From positions 1,657,451 to 1,721,450 of the forward strand of contig VLTH01000002.1 in assembly GCA_008125075.1 (NCBI GenBank): 64,000 nucleotides of DNA. The letters run 5' to 3'. How positions within the stretch are numbered: position 1 is the first letter of the stretch; each line of letters starts with the position of its first letter. The position numbers and the translations under genes were made by a program. Source of the DNA: Acetivibrio alkalicellulosi (GTDB lineage: Bacteria > Bacillota > Clostridia > Acetivibrionales > Acetivibrionaceae). Under the pieces are notes generated by a model. That model was not told the DNA's origin, searched no databases, and saw nothing but the letters and a program-made list of their open reading frames with translations. Positions 36,787 through 45,523 of this stretch are shown one piece after another.

Positions 36787-37719
36787 TTGAAAATAAGTGA
36801 AGTTATAAAGTTAACCGGTCTTACAAGAAAGTCAATACTTTACTACGAAGAACAGCAATTGATTAATCCTTCAATAAATAACAACAATAATTATCGGGAT
36901 TATTCTCAAAAAGACATTGATAGACTAATAAAAATCTCTATCTTACGGCAAATGGATGTACCAGTTAATCAGATTAAAGATATTCTAGAGAACCCTTATA
37001 AAATGAAAGTTATACTTGAATCTCATTTGAATAAACTTCAACAAAGCATTGAAAAAATAGAAAGAACGGCAGGTATTTTAAAAACATGTTTATCTGATTT
37101 TGATAGCAGTAGTAACACATCTAAGCTAACCAACCAATTACTGTTACTAAAGGACTGTCTTCAAATGGATGCAAAAGGACGAAAAGGCTTTATTAAGAAA
37201 GAAATTCAACGTATTTTCCCTGGCTCTTTAGGTAAAGCTTTTTTTCTTCAGTATGGTGCATTTTTAAATGAACCAGTAGACACTGTTGAAAAAAATACTG
37301 CTTGGGTTTCACTTGTTAAATATTTGGATAAATTAGAGGAGATTGATGATTTAAATGACAGTCTATTTCCTGAGGAATTTGTTAAAATATATTCTAACTT
37401 GCCACATGACAAGCTTGACCAAATAGAAAATACTATATTCAGCAGCCTAAAACAAATTGTTTCATTTACTGATAAAGAATTTCAAGAATACAAGTCTAAA
37501 ATTTATGAAAGCTTATGCAATAGCACAAATATGACAGAAATCAAATTAAATACAGATCAATACTCCATCATAGACTCTAAAATAAAAGAAAAACTTAAAT
37601 CTATAGGATTCTATTACAATGTTGAGAAATATATAAAAATACTGTGCCCTGATTATCAAAGATATTTAGAAAGAATTCAATCTATTGAGAAATACATTAC
37701 TGAAAAATTGAGTAGTTAA
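36787..37719 (+). CDS. MerR-family transcriptional regulator with long C-terminal domain
   Basis: The start codon is TTG at 36787, with AAAGGAGG 8 nt upstream. Residues 1-70 form the MerR winged helix (ISEVIKLTGLTRKSILYYEE, then YRDYSQKDIDRLIKI). Residues 75-110 form the dimer coiled coil. The 200-residue C-terminal domain is unassigned and helical, likely the ligand sensor; there is no Cys cluster for metal or redox sensing. No efflux or resistance gene lies next to it, and the next gene is convergent. The 19-bp-spacer promoter directly upstream indicates self-activation. A strong terminator follows. Confidence 0.9.
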   Translation: MKISEVIKLTGLTRKSILYYEEQQLINPSINNNNNYRDYSQKDIDRLIKISILRQMDVPVNQIKDILENPYKMKVILESHLNKLQQSIEKIERTAGILKTCLSDFDSSSNTSKLTNQLLLLKDCLQMDAKGRKGFIKKEIQRIFPGSLGKAFFLQYGAFLNEPVDTVEKNTAWVSLVKYLDKLEEIDDLNDSLFPEEFVKIYSNLPHDKLDQIENTIFSSLKQIVSFTDKEFQEYKSKIYESLCNSTNMTEIKLNTDQYSIIDSKIKEKLKSIGFYYNVEKYIKILCPDYQRYLERIQSIEKYITEKLSS

Positions 37720-37726
37720 GCACCTT

Positions 37727-37759
37727 GCAACAGGTGGAGTCTCCAATTCCACCTGTTGC
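37727..37759 (+). terminator. Terminator hairpin after the MerR gene
   Basis: A perfect 12-bp stem, GCAACAGGTGGA (37727-37738) with TCCACCTGTTGC (37748-37759), and a 9-nt loop, 8 nt past the MerR stop. The T tract is short, so it may act for both convergent genes. Confidence 0.8.
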
Positions 37760-37774
37760 TTTAAGTAAACTCCC

Positions 37775-38416
37775 TTATTCTATCACCTTAATTTTTAATT
37801 CAGAAGACAAATTACTTTTGCTCTCTTGGATATCTTGAGTTAAAGAAAAATCACCTATAGCTTTTATTGTATACTCACCCTCTGGCAAATATAAATCCTT
37901 TTCTGAATAAAACATTCTCCAAAAATCTGCTTTTGGATCATCTTCTGAGAATCCCCCACTTTTAGCATAATCAAATTTATAAATTTCATCCTTATCTAAA
38001 ATGGTAGAAGTCAATATATCATGCCTAAACCATCCCGTATTAAATTCTTTACCATCAGAGATTTTAAAATTTATATAGGGTTTTCCATGCCATATTTCTA
38101 TTTGATTATCATTTCCAATGTATTTTAGAGTTGCCCAAATCTCAATCTTATCAGTTGTTTTATAAACATCTTTATCAGAAAAAACTTCAAATTCAAATAG
38201 TTTATTATAGTTTTCATCAATTAATTGATTTACTAAAGTGGTTTTATCTTCATCAGTTTCTTGATTTGCTAAAGGAGTTTTATGTTCATCATTATATGAA
38301 TGTGCATTAAAAGCATTTAACTGCTGTACTGTTTCCTCCCTCTCAAACTTTGCACTGTTACAGCCCATTAATAAAGCAAGTAAAATTATCAATATTTGCA
38401 CCTTAATTATTTTCAT
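37775..38416 (-). CDS. Lipoprotein, beta-sandwich type, unknown function
   Basis: A 213-residue predicted lipoprotein. The signal peptide MKIIKVQILIILLALLMGC has lipobox LMGC with Cys19. A short polar spacer follows. A C-terminal domain (about 70-213) is of immunoglobulin/BsuPI-like type: FEFEVFSDKDVYKTTDKIEI, then LYLPEGEYTIKAIGDFSL. BsuPI-like domains are small protease-inhibitor-like folds, but the match is only by pattern. It is monocistronic. AGGAGAGG precedes the ATG. Confidence 0.72.
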   Translation of the reverse strand: MKIIKVQILIILLALLMGCNSAKFEREETVQQLNAFNAHSYNDEHKTPLANQETDEDKTTLVNQLIDENYNKLFEFEVFSDKDVYKTTDKIEIWATLKYIGNDNQIEIWHGKPYINFKISDGKEFNTGWFRHDILTSTILDKDEIYKFDYAKSGGFSEDDPKADFWRMFYSEKDLYLPEGEYTIKAIGDFSLTQDIQESKSNLSSELKIKVIE

Positions 38417-38580
38417 AGCATATCCTCTCCTAACAAAAGTTTTTTCTTTTATTAGACTTAAATATAAATAAAAAGTTCCTCATTACTGATTCAATCACTA
38501 TAAGTAAACTTTCTAACTTTATTCACGAACAGCTTATTTTTTGCAATCCAGACAATTGAGTATCTCACACTAATCTTTAT

Positions 38581-39645
38581 TCAGTTCAAAATCATATTAA
38601 GTACCGGGTCATGATGTATATAATCTTTGGCTTTCTTTCGATTTTCGTCTAAATGTATGTACGTATATCTTGTAGGCTTTATAGATGGTGCTAAATCTAT
38701 AGCCTCAATAAAACAATCTTTTTGAAGATTTAGTGTTTTTACATAGTCCCAAAAACCTGTATCCCTAAGAAAAGTATCAACCCTCACATGTCGGTGTTGC
38801 TGAACTAGGCTCATGATATAAGTTGCAATACCTACTTGAATTCCATGAAGTTCATTTTTATCAAGAATTTGATCAAGGGCATGGGAAATGAGGTGTTCAC
38901 TGCCACTTGCAGGGGCACTATTGCCGGCCATTTCCATGGCAATACCACTCATTGTCAAAGAATCCACCAATTCTTTTAGAAAAAAATCTTCCTTTATATC
39001 ATTAAAAGGCATTCTAGCAATACTGTTAACTGATTTTTTAGCAATCATGACGGCAAAATCATTAACTTTTGTCTTCTTATTTTCTTCTTCAAATTTCCAG
39101 TCACGAACTGCAGTAATTTTAGAGATAATATCCCCTATACCCGAAAAAACAAAACGCTCTGGTGACCTTTTAATAATACCAATATCAACAATGATTCCAT
39201 ATGGCATTCTAGCAGATACTGAAGTTCTTTTATTATTTATATATAATGAACAGCCAGAACTTGCAAAACCATCATGAGAAGTTGAAGTGGGTATACTTAT
39301 AAATAGAATATTATTTAAAAATGCTACATATTTTGCAACATCTAATACTTTGCCACCCCCAATCCCTACTATTACTTGTGTTTCTTTAGGGATATCAAAA
39401 GCATTGGCTATAATGGCATTGATGTTAATATCTTCATTTACAAACTCTTTAATAATATCTAAAGTCGATTCTTGGTTAACCGAATTTATAAAATCCATAC
39501 CAAACATATCTTTCATGCCTTCGCCATAAAAGACAACCATCTTTTTTATATTAGCTTTCACCAAATACTTTCCAGCATTTTTAATAGTATCAATGCCTAC
39601 CTCAAGTATTTCTGGAATTGTTATGCTACTAAAATTATGCTTCAT
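38581..39645 (-). CDS. sn-Glycerol-1-phosphate dehydrogenase (AraM/EgsA family)
   Basis: A 354-residue NAD(P)-dependent dehydrogenase of the iron-containing-ADH-like superfamily. The dinucleotide motif is VGIGGGKVLDVAKYVAF (about 95). The family stretch is ISIPTSTSHDGFASSGCSLY. Metal ligands are in the GIGDIISKITAVRDW region and in the conserved His residues of SEHLISHALD and LHGIQVG. It makes sn-glycerol-1-phosphate from dihydroxyacetone phosphate. The stop of the upstream HAD gene overlaps its start (TAATG), so the two are translationally coupled. Confidence 0.9.
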   Translation of the reverse strand: MKHNFSSITIPEILEVGIDTIKNAGKYLVKANIKKMVVFYGEGMKDMFGMDFINSVNQESTLDIIKEFVNEDININAIIANAFDIPKETQVIVGIGGGKVLDVAKYVAFLNNILFISIPTSTSHDGFASSGCSLYINNKRTSVSARMPYGIIVDIGIIKRSPERFVFSGIGDIISKITAVRDWKFEEENKKTKVNDFAVMIAKKSVNSIARMPFNDIKEDFFLKELVDSLTMSGIAMEMAGNSAPASGSEHLISHALDQILDKNELHGIQVGIATYIMSLVQQHRHVRVDTFLRDTGFWDYVKTLNLQKDCFIEAIDLAPSIKPTRYTYIHLDENRKKAKDYIHHDPVLNMILN

Positions 39646-40295
39646 TAAAAATGACCTCTTTCTTCCATATAGTTTATAATTTCAGAAAAATCTTCAAAGG
39701 GAACAAAGGGAATGTTTTCTTTGACCAAAAGGTCTTTTAATTCACCTTTACCAAAAGCCAAATCAGCTGTTTTTGCTGCCTGAAAATCTGGTTCACTATC
39801 TCCTGCAAAAAACACTTCTTTGTATCTTGACTTAAGATACTTTATAACCTTTCCTTTATCAATTCCAAATATGCTAGAATAATAAGGGCTATCTTCATTA
39901 GGTATAATTTTTATACCTCCTTCTAGATAAATCCCTTTCATAGAAATAATTTCAACATCTGTGATGTTCAAATGTTCAAAAAGAACTTTAATATAATAGG
40001 ATGTCCCAGCACTTAAGATGTAAAAATTTCCATCTCTTTTTTTAACTTCCTGTATTAATTTAATGGCACTTTCATCAACAGGAATTTTAAAGATTTCCTG
40101 TTGCAATTCTTCTTCATCTAATCTAATTGAAGAAAAGATTCTATTTAAAAATTCTACATTTATTTTTTTAGTTTTTTTCCAGTTGTGATAAAAATTCTTT
40201 CCTTGGTCGCCAAGATATTTATCAATTATTATGTGATAAAAATCTTTTAAAGAAAAAGTCCCATCAAAATCTGAAACAAAAGCAAAATCCTTCAT
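39645..40295 (-). CDS. HAD-superfamily phosphatase (MtnX-like)
   Basis: A 216-residue HAD hydrolase. ATG at 40295 is preferred over GTG at 40304 because GGTG precedes it. Motif I is FVSDFDGTF with the nucleophile Asp; motif II is ILSAGTSYYIKVLF; motifs III/IV are KVIKYL and EVFFAGDSEPDFQAAKTADLAF. The phosphoserine-phosphatase/MtnX-type cap starts near residue 25. Coupled to the G1P dehydrogenase by a TAATG overlap, so it may act on a glycerophosphate-derived product or its pathway. The substrate is inferred only. Confidence 0.85.
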   Translation of the reverse strand: MKDFAFVSDFDGTFSLKDFYHIIIDKYLGDQGKNFYHNWKKTKKINVEFLNRIFSSIRLDEEELQQEIFKIPVDESAIKLIQEVKKRDGNFYILSAGTSYYIKVLFEHLNITDVEIISMKGIYLEGGIKIIPNEDSPYYSSIFGIDKGKVIKYLKSRYKEVFFAGDSEPDFQAAKTADLAFGKGELKDLLVKENIPFVPFEDFSEIINYMEERGHF

Positions 40296-40304
40296 AAACA
40301 CCAC

Positions 40305-40607
40305 TTTCTTTAGATTACTAATAATAAATACTACCCAGTTACTTTTATCATTGTACTATATTTACACTATCTATACAATCAATTTGGCTAACATAATTTG
40401 CTCTAATGCACCCAAAGATGGTGTATACATCCTAGTGTGTTGGATGCTTCTATAAATATAATTTGGTTGAGGTTTTATTTCTGATTTTATTAATAATCTT
40501 TCTTTTTTAAAAGGGTGTAAAGTAAAAAAATATAGGATTTTTTTAAGAGAGTATTGGAATTAGGAGGAAAAATCTCATTCTATACTTTTTATATTCATGT
40601 TAGTTCA
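40305..40607. other. Intergenic region upstream of HAD/G1P pair
   Basis: AT-rich; contains the promoter region of the HAD gene. An imperfect hairpin GTATACATCC/GTTGGATG lies near 40420-40450. No gene was recognised. Confidence 0.35.
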
Positions 40608-40641
40608 AAAAAGGGGCATTCTTTAAGGAAATGTCCCTTTC
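40608..40641 (-). terminator. Terminator of the spore-coat genes
   Basis: A stem formed by AAAGGGACATTT and AATGCCCCTTTTTT on the minus strand with an 8-nt loop, ending in a T run. It lies 60-90 nt past the stop of the CotF-type gene. Confidence 0.75.
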
Positions 40642-40703
40642 ATAAGAAGTGTCCCTTTTATAAAGTAAATCTTTCTCAGTTTCGCTGATCAATTGTACTA
40701 CTG

Positions 40704-41006
40704 TTATTTAGGTTGAATCATAGATTTTGAATGTTCCACGGAAATCTGAAGCTGCTCTATTGGAGATTCATAAGGCTTAAACCAACCCTTACTTACAGAT
40801 AGAGTAGCTAAGGCCTCATGCTCCTTAATTATTTCATTAGTGTAAGCATTCAACATTCTTCTAACATCTGGAGTAGTAGAATCTAATGTAGCAGTAAGGT
40901 AAGAAATAGCTGAAGCTGCTGCACCTGCCATAAGAGTATAAGCAAAAGTTTCATCAGTGGGTTTGTTTGCAAGATTAGTTCCAAAAATGTTTTCAAGTAT
41001 AGCCAT
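40704..41006 (-). CDS. CotF-type spore coat protein
   Basis: A 100-residue CotF-like coat protein (ferritin-like helical fold): SAISYLTATLDSTTPDVRRM, LNAYTNEIIKEHEALATLSV and SKGWFKPY. CotF proteins are deposited in the spore coat. The gene follows its 72-residue partner by 3 nt, with GGAGGTGG upstream. Presence supports a sporulating host; expression is expected in the mother cell, from the family. Confidence 0.85.
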   Translation of the reverse strand: MAILENIFGTNLANKPTDETFAYTLMAGAAASAISYLTATLDSTTPDVRRMLNAYTNEIIKEHEALATLSVSKGWFKPYESPIEQLQISVEHSKSMIQPK

Positions 41007-41009
41007 AAA

Positions 41010-41228
41010 CTAATGTCCACCTCCAATAGAAACCAAGTCATTATCACTAAGGAATTGCTGAAGTCCCTTAATCCTGTTTTCAGCAGACTCTATACCGGCT
41101 TTGACGACAGATTTTAATTTATTATCTGAGATTAAGCTAAGGCTTGTATTGGATACAGAGAGATTCGTTGCTTCAAGCTGCAAAATTTTACTCAAAAATA
41201 TCACTTCACTGGATGTTAATTGCTTCAT
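41010..41228 (-). CDS. Small CotF-associated coat protein
   Basis: A 72-residue helical protein (SKILQLEATNLSVSNTSLSL, then AESRI-like AENRIKGLQQFL). It resembles the short N-terminal half of CotF-type two-helix proteins and is usually encoded directly before a CotF gene. AAGGAGG precedes the ATG. The two genes form a compact operon ending at the terminator near 40.6 kb. Confidence 0.75.
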   Translation of the reverse strand: MKQLTSSEVIFLSKILQLEATNLSVSNTSLSLISDNKLKSVVKAGIESAENRIKGLQQFLSDNDLVSIGGGH

Positions 41229-41551
41229 ATTTTTCCTCCTTAAATTTTCATGTATTATATATTATTTCACCTGTTGATAATAATTATTATGTAATTTATT
41301 CAACCTTTATCAAACTCTTTCAAAGTTTCTTATTTGATAAATATCAACTTTTTCTTATAAAATCACAAAATATTTCATTTTTTAACTATTGCATTTATTG
41401 CCATGTTTTCCTTGAACCATTTTTACTATATTGTACCTTTTTAATCCTCTAAAAAGTTTTTTTAAGTTTTGAATACAAATAATCCATTTAGTCCTTACCA
41501 TAATGCTAATATTAATAAACCTATCCAGACAAACTTTAATTATCGTGTTAT
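41229..41551. other. Intergenic region upstream of the coat operon
   Basis: AT-rich, no coding or RNA signal recognised. It should contain the (probably sporulation-sigma) promoter of the coat genes; no confident sigma motif was assigned. Confidence 0.35.
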
Positions 41552-41588
41552 AAATAAAAAAACAACAGATGCTCCTATAAAAGGAGCA
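41552..41588 (-). terminator. Terminator of the SLH amidase gene
   Basis: On the minus strand, GTGCTCCTTTTATAGGAGCAT forms a stem (GCTCCT/AGGAGC) followed by CTGTTGTTTTTTTATT. It lies about 45 nt past the amidase stop. Confidence 0.75.
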
Positions 41589-41630
41589 CCCATATCAATA
41601 TAATTTACTATATATTATACATAGAATAAT

Positions 41631-42371
41631 TTAGTCAGAATTATGTTTTGCTAATATAATCGCTACAACTTCAGCCCTAGTAATTGGTTTATCTGGTTGA
41701 AATGTTCCATCAGGATAACCCTTTATCCATCCGTCCTGATAAGCTTTTATGATTTGCTCCTTCGCCCAGTGTCCTGATATATCCAAAAAAGGTTCACTGT
41801 AGTTTCTCAGATAATCAATTATTTCATCAAAAGGAAACAATTCTCCTGGGCAGTTTGCCCTTTGCACTTTGTCTATCTCCTTATGGCCAATAATCCTATC
41901 TCTATTAGGCTTAATTTTAAAACTATATTTGTCATAAATATATTCAATTATATAGCTATGAAGTATTTTTGTAGATTCTAACTGCTTGGGAGTTAATTGA
42001 CCTTTAGTTTGTGAATAAACACCTTCATGCTCTATACTTACAGAATACCAGTTAGGATTTATATCTTTTCCTTTTTGCAACACTACACTTGCTGTTGCAT
42101 TGCCTATTCCTGAAGTCAAACCATTTGCCCAGGCATTGTCCTCTATATCTACAAACTGATATACTTTACCCTGTCTGTCAACTGCAAAATGTGCCGAACT
42201 CTCTGTATTGGTGGTATTTGTAAACCAATTTATCAAACTTGATATGGATCCTTCTGAGATATGATTTACAATCATTTCGGGACGATGTCCCCTTCTATTT
42301 GATCTGTTTGTATTTGAATTTCCAACAAAAATAATATTTTCGTCTGCCCATTTCATTAATTTCTTATTCAT
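41631..42371 (-). CDS. N-acetylmuramoyl-L-alanine amidase with one SLH domain
   Basis: A 246-residue peptidoglycan hydrolase. The Amidase_2/PGRP-like domain covers about 20-190: PEMIVNHISEGS (first zinc His), SSAHFAVDRQGKVYQFVDI, SIEHEGVYSQ and the late zinc motif DRIIGHKEIDKVQRANCPGE with His and Cys. The C-terminal ~45 residues are an SLH repeat (FLDISGHWAKEQIIKAYQDG, then WIKGYPDGTFQPDKPITRAE), usually one of three that bind cell-wall pyruvylated polymer. No signal peptide is seen, so export, if any, may be unusual. AGGAGG precedes the start. Confidence 0.92.
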   Translation of the reverse strand: MNKKLMKWADENIIFVGNSNTNRSNRRGHRPEMIVNHISEGSISSLINWFTNTTNTESSAHFAVDRQGKVYQFVDIEDNAWANGLTSGIGNATASVVLQKGKDINPNWYSVSIEHEGVYSQTKGQLTPKQLESTKILHSYIIEYIYDKYSFKIKPNRDRIIGHKEIDKVQRANCPGELFPFDEIIDYLRNYSEPFLDISGHWAKEQIIKAYQDGWIKGYPDGTFQPDKPITRAEVVAIILAKHNSD

Positions 42372-42669
42372 TGTTATCCTCCTAATACTAATGTTTAATG
42401 ATGTATATTATTTTACATATCTATTCTGCAAATAAATTTCAGAATAGAAGCTTTAGTTTTATACATGTTCCATTTGTTTGCTTCACAAACACACACATGC
42501 TCACAGACATTCATTCGCATTATACTTTTTCATCCTATTGCGTGGAGCCTTATTCTCATGAAATTCTATTACTCAAACTAAAAATTCTTGCCTATAACTT
42601 GCAAGGATATTGATAAATACCTTCACCATATTATTGTATATTCAAACTATACTTTTGTTACAACATTTT

Positions 42670-42846
42670 TCACACAATTCGTTTAAGTAATTTAAAACAG
42701 CTTATAATCAGCAACTCTAATAGCATTGATACTACTTCGCCTAGTATTGCTGTTTGAGCATATAAGCCTTCACCAAAAAAAGCTCCAAATAGCGGTATTA
42801 TAAGTTTGGTACCATACGCCATAAGTGGTGTCATAGTTATAAACAT
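42670..42846 (-). pseudogene. C-terminal membrane fragment, MATE/efflux-like
   Basis: A 58-codon frame reads MFITMTPLMAYGTKLIIPLF, then GEGLYAQTAILGEVVSMLLE and a basic tail KLLKRIV. It is two hydrophobic helices followed by Lys/Arg, as at the end of MATE-type or similar transporters. No Shine-Dalgarno is seen. The 240 bp upstream has no compatible open frame, so it is probably decayed. Confidence 0.35.
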
Positions 42847-43089
42847 ATTTTAGTATTGAATTATAACCATATAGGAATGTAATAGAGGAATCATTTGAAA
42901 AGAGAACAGATTTCCCGCATAAGTCTCTTAAATAAACTCGCTTACGTAATCAAACAAAACATTCTCTTAACTGGTAAATTCGTTCAACGAGGTTTGAGAT
43001 GCTCGCAACATTATTTGTAATAAAAACTCAGTGAGCAATAAATGGATGTTTGCATTTATAACCACAATATTAGCCCTTCAATTTCAGTA

Positions 43090-43509
43090 CTAAAGTTTAA
43101 AGTCAACATTTTCAAGCCCGTGATAGTAGTTTCCTTTATGAGCAGTAAATCGCAATACACTATAGTCAGGGTCTTTTACACCTAAAGGATAATATTTTTC
43201 ACATCCATCTCTCCAAAGCCTTTTCCTTGACTTATCATCTTGAAGAACTTCTATTTTACCTACAAGCATTAAGCCTTCAAAGTTTTCTAAGTCAGCAAAA
43301 TAAACACATGCCTTAGGATTATTTAACAATTGACAAACCCTTTTAGATGAAGTATTTGTACTAAACCAAATTTCATTTATACCATTGTTTTCCATTCTGT
43401 ACATCGCCTTTATATTAGGATAGCCTTCTTCTCCATTAGAACCCAACATAGCAAATGTGGATCTGTTGATTAAGTTCAAGCCTTTTGATATACCCAATTC
43501 TTTTTCCAT
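43090..43509 (-). CDS. Pyridoxamine 5'-phosphate oxidase-like FMN-binding protein (general stress protein 26 type)
   Basis: About 139 residues with split-barrel flavin fold features: STFAMLGSNGEEGYPNIKAM, IWFSTNTSSKRVCQLLNNPK, ACVYFADLENFEGLMLVGKI and the C-terminal VLRFTAHKGNYYHGLENVDF. The family includes FMN-dependent oxidoreductases and general stress proteins. Start ATG 43509 is preferred over GTG 43518, although the Shine-Dalgarno GGAG spacing is long. It follows a short unidentified frame upstream and sits alone. Confidence 0.87.
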   Translation of the reverse strand: MEKELGISKGLNLINRSTFAMLGSNGEEGYPNIKAMYRMENNGINEIWFSTNTSSKRVCQLLNNPKACVYFADLENFEGLMLVGKIEVLQDDKSRKRLWRDGCEKYYPLGVKDPDYSVLRFTAHKGNYYHGLENVDFKL

Positions 43510-43534
43510 AGTTCTCACATCTCCAATCTTTTAA

Positions 43535-43645
43535 AACAATGTGTATATGTTTACACTGAATTTATCTACTGATTCGAAAACAGCATCTTTCTTTCCATCA
43601 TACACCAACATAATTCTATCACTATACATAAAGTTAGGCCAGATG
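43535..43645 (-). other. Short unidentified frame upstream of the FMN-binding gene
   Basis: The minus frame reads MYSDRIMLVYDGKKDAVFES, then VDKFSVNIYTLF and stops about 25 nt before the FMN-protein start. It is protein-like but has no clear start or family. It could be the end of a lost gene, in a stretch that also carries a DinB tail remnant. Confidence 0.3.
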
Positions 43646-43696
43646 CTAAAACATTATAGAAATAGTTTATCAACAAATCACCAATAATTCAACATA

Positions 43697-43780
43697 TTAT
43701 ATAGATATATTCCATTTATCAAACTTACTTTTCAATTTTTTGCAATCATTTAAATGTACAGTTTGATGCTGGGTAATTGG
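43697..43780 (-). pseudogene. C-terminal tail of a DinB-family protein
   Basis: The minus frame reads PITQHQTVHLNDCKKLKSKF, then DKWN. It matches the end of the intact DinB gene at 53.6 kb (PITRHQIVHLNDCSKLKSKV). Only the last ~25 residues remain; the upstream frame hits TGA. Confidence 0.6.
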
Positions 43781-43799
43781 CTTATATCAAGGCCTCTTC

Positions 43800-44086
43800 A
43801 ATCACTGAAAGATAATAGCAATCAGAAGAATTATATATAATACTATCAAATATTTTGTAATCTCAAATATTAATTATATTATGTTATGTTATTCTATCTT
43901 TTTTATAATGTAAGACTCATTCACAGGATTTCGGAATAAATATTACAAAACAACTTAGAATTGACTATCTTTGACTGTATGGTACTAATTACTCTTTTGT
44001 AATTTAAATCATGATCTTTTTACACATACCTTATTAAATCGGCATATATTATAAAAGATTGCTTTATGTAAAGGTGTGATTTGAAA
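43800..44086. other. Promoter region of the LysM gene
   Basis: AT-rich spacer between the divergent FMN-protein/DinB remnant and the LysM gene. No gene is recognised. AAAGGTG (about 44071) is the ribosome-binding site of the LysM gene. Confidence 0.35.
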
Positions 44087-44680
44087 ATGTATTTGCAATA
44101 TAATAATCCTTCATTAAGAAGTTGCCCAATAGGTGCTAGTCCTTATATAATACAACCTGGAGATACATTTTGGTTAATTTCACAAAGGTTAGGTGTACCT
44201 GTAGATCGCATTATTGCACTTAACCCTGGTGTTGATCCCAGATTTTTAATGATAGGCCAACAAATCTGTATTCCCGAACCACCTATAATAAGACTTTTTT
44301 GCACCATTCCCCTTTTACCCATAGGAGGACATCAACGGGCAGGGGGAAGCGTTTGGATTAGAGAAGATGAATTTAGTGTTACCGGTTACTCCACATTGTT
44401 TGCCGCAACGTTTTTACCTGAGCCGCAGACCTTAGGTGATTTTAATGCATATATAGGCCGTCTAAATATAGCTCAACCCTATCCTGACCCGCCTATAATA
44501 CACTCAGTCATTCTAACGAGAATTGAACGTCCTATTCATCAAGTTACATGGGCAGGTACAAGAATACTGCCTGAAGGACCAATGCCAACAGATACAGCAG
44601 AAATAAGACCTTATAATACAAATACAGATGTGATAGGTCCAGCATTACTCAGGAATACTTTTCAGAAATGTAAAAGGTAA
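44087..44680 (+). CDS. LysM-domain protein
   Basis: A 197-residue protein with one LysM repeat at residues about 20-62 (SPYIIQPGDTFWLISQRLGV, then LNPGVDPRFLMIGQQICIPE). A beta-rich C-terminal domain of unknown function follows (about 70-190, ending IRPYNTNTDVIGPALLRN). LysM binds N-acetylglucosamine chains. No signal peptide is apparent; in clostridia such proteins are often spore-coat or cortex associated. The start may be TTG 44081 or ATG 44087. It is the only plus-strand gene nearby and is monocistronic. Confidence 0.78.
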   Translation: MYLQYNNPSLRSCPIGASPYIIQPGDTFWLISQRLGVPVDRIIALNPGVDPRFLMIGQQICIPEPPIIRLFCTIPLLPIGGHQRAGGSVWIREDEFSVTGYSTLFAATFLPEPQTLGDFNAYIGRLNIAQPYPDPPIIHSVILTRIERPIHQVTWAGTRILPEGPMPTDTAEIRPYNTNTDVIGPALLRNTFQKCKR

Positions 44681-45130
44681 AATAGTGATTCTACTGGATA
44701 GAGGGAGACACAGTTTGTTTAACATTAGTCTCCTCTCTAAACAATACGAAAGTGTAACAATGCTTCAAAATACACACAACCCTTTAACAATAATTTTATA
44801 TCCTGAAATATTAATATGTTATTATTTATTCTATCTTTTTTATATTGTATAATTAATTCAAGAAAGGATTTCAAATTAGTTTCTTATACTCTTTAGATTT
44901 ACTTCTTTTTTACGTTTCAAAGGTGCTATCTTGTTTTATTCCAGCTAAAACCAATTTTAAAATGATTATTTTTAGAGATTAACGGGGAGTGTCAAAAAAG
45001 ATATTTAGGGGAGATTAGATTACCATATGAATTAGGGGAAGGTTAGTTTATTAGATAATAACGTACATAATGAATTTATACATAAATAAATTCTTTTTAC
45101 TCTTTTTATTTTTTTGGGGGGGTAGTAAAG
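44681..45130. other. Intergenic region with structured ends
   Basis: A hairpin (AGAGGGAGAC/GTCTCCTCTCT, imperfect) near 44698-44740 may terminate the LysM gene. The rest is AT-rich; the run GGGGGGGTAG at 45117-45126 is the ribosome-binding region of the following small gene. Confidence 0.4.
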
Positions 45131-45235
45131 ATGAAAAATTTAAAAACAAAATTAATTGTTGGTTTTTTAGTTGGTGGAATCGTTATCAGTCAGCTGGTAA
45201 CAATAAGTTATGCATCTTGGTATAGATTTAGATAA
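45131..45235 (+). CDS. 34-residue hydrophobic peptide
   Basis: The frame ATG 45131 to TAA 45233-45235 encodes MKNLKTKLIVGFLVGGIVIS, then QLVTISYASWYRFR. It has a basic N-terminus, one transmembrane segment (about 8-27) and an aromatic basic tail. A G-rich Shine-Dalgarno lies 8-14 nt upstream and a strong terminator starts 12 nt after the stop, so this small unit looks real. It may be a membrane peptide or a secreted signal or toxin. No homology is claimed. Confidence 0.6.
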   Translation: MKNLKTKLIVGFLVGGIVISQLVTISYASWYRFR

Positions 45236-45244
45236 TTTTCTTTT

Positions 45245-45269
45245 AAAGCACCCGCAAGGGTGTTTTTTT
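45245..45269 (+). terminator. Terminator after the 34-residue peptide gene
   Basis: Stem GCACCC/GGGTGT (45248-45253 and 45258-45263), loop GCAA, extended by AAA/TTT and followed by seven T. It is placed immediately after the small gene's stop. Confidence 0.88.
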
Positions 45270-45523
45270 ATATATTTTAATTTTAATCTATTGTTTAAGT
45301 TCACTCAATCTCCATAATACTTTGCCTTATCAACTTTTTGTCTTTTTACTTTTTCAAATTAGACTCTCGACTGATACTAATATCATATTCACTCCTGAGT
45401 CCTCTGCCTTATTTCCTACACATTAAAATAGTCTTCGCTGTTTAACAATTCTTAAAGCCCTCTAGTAATTATCAATTTGATTGTATTACAATGATACTTG
45501 TTATCAACCATAACTTAATACTA

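Noticed and set aside
41144-41452. 102-codon plus-strand ORF
   Set aside because: It overlaps the coat gene antisense and then AT-rich spacer. It has no ribosome-binding site or protein family signal.
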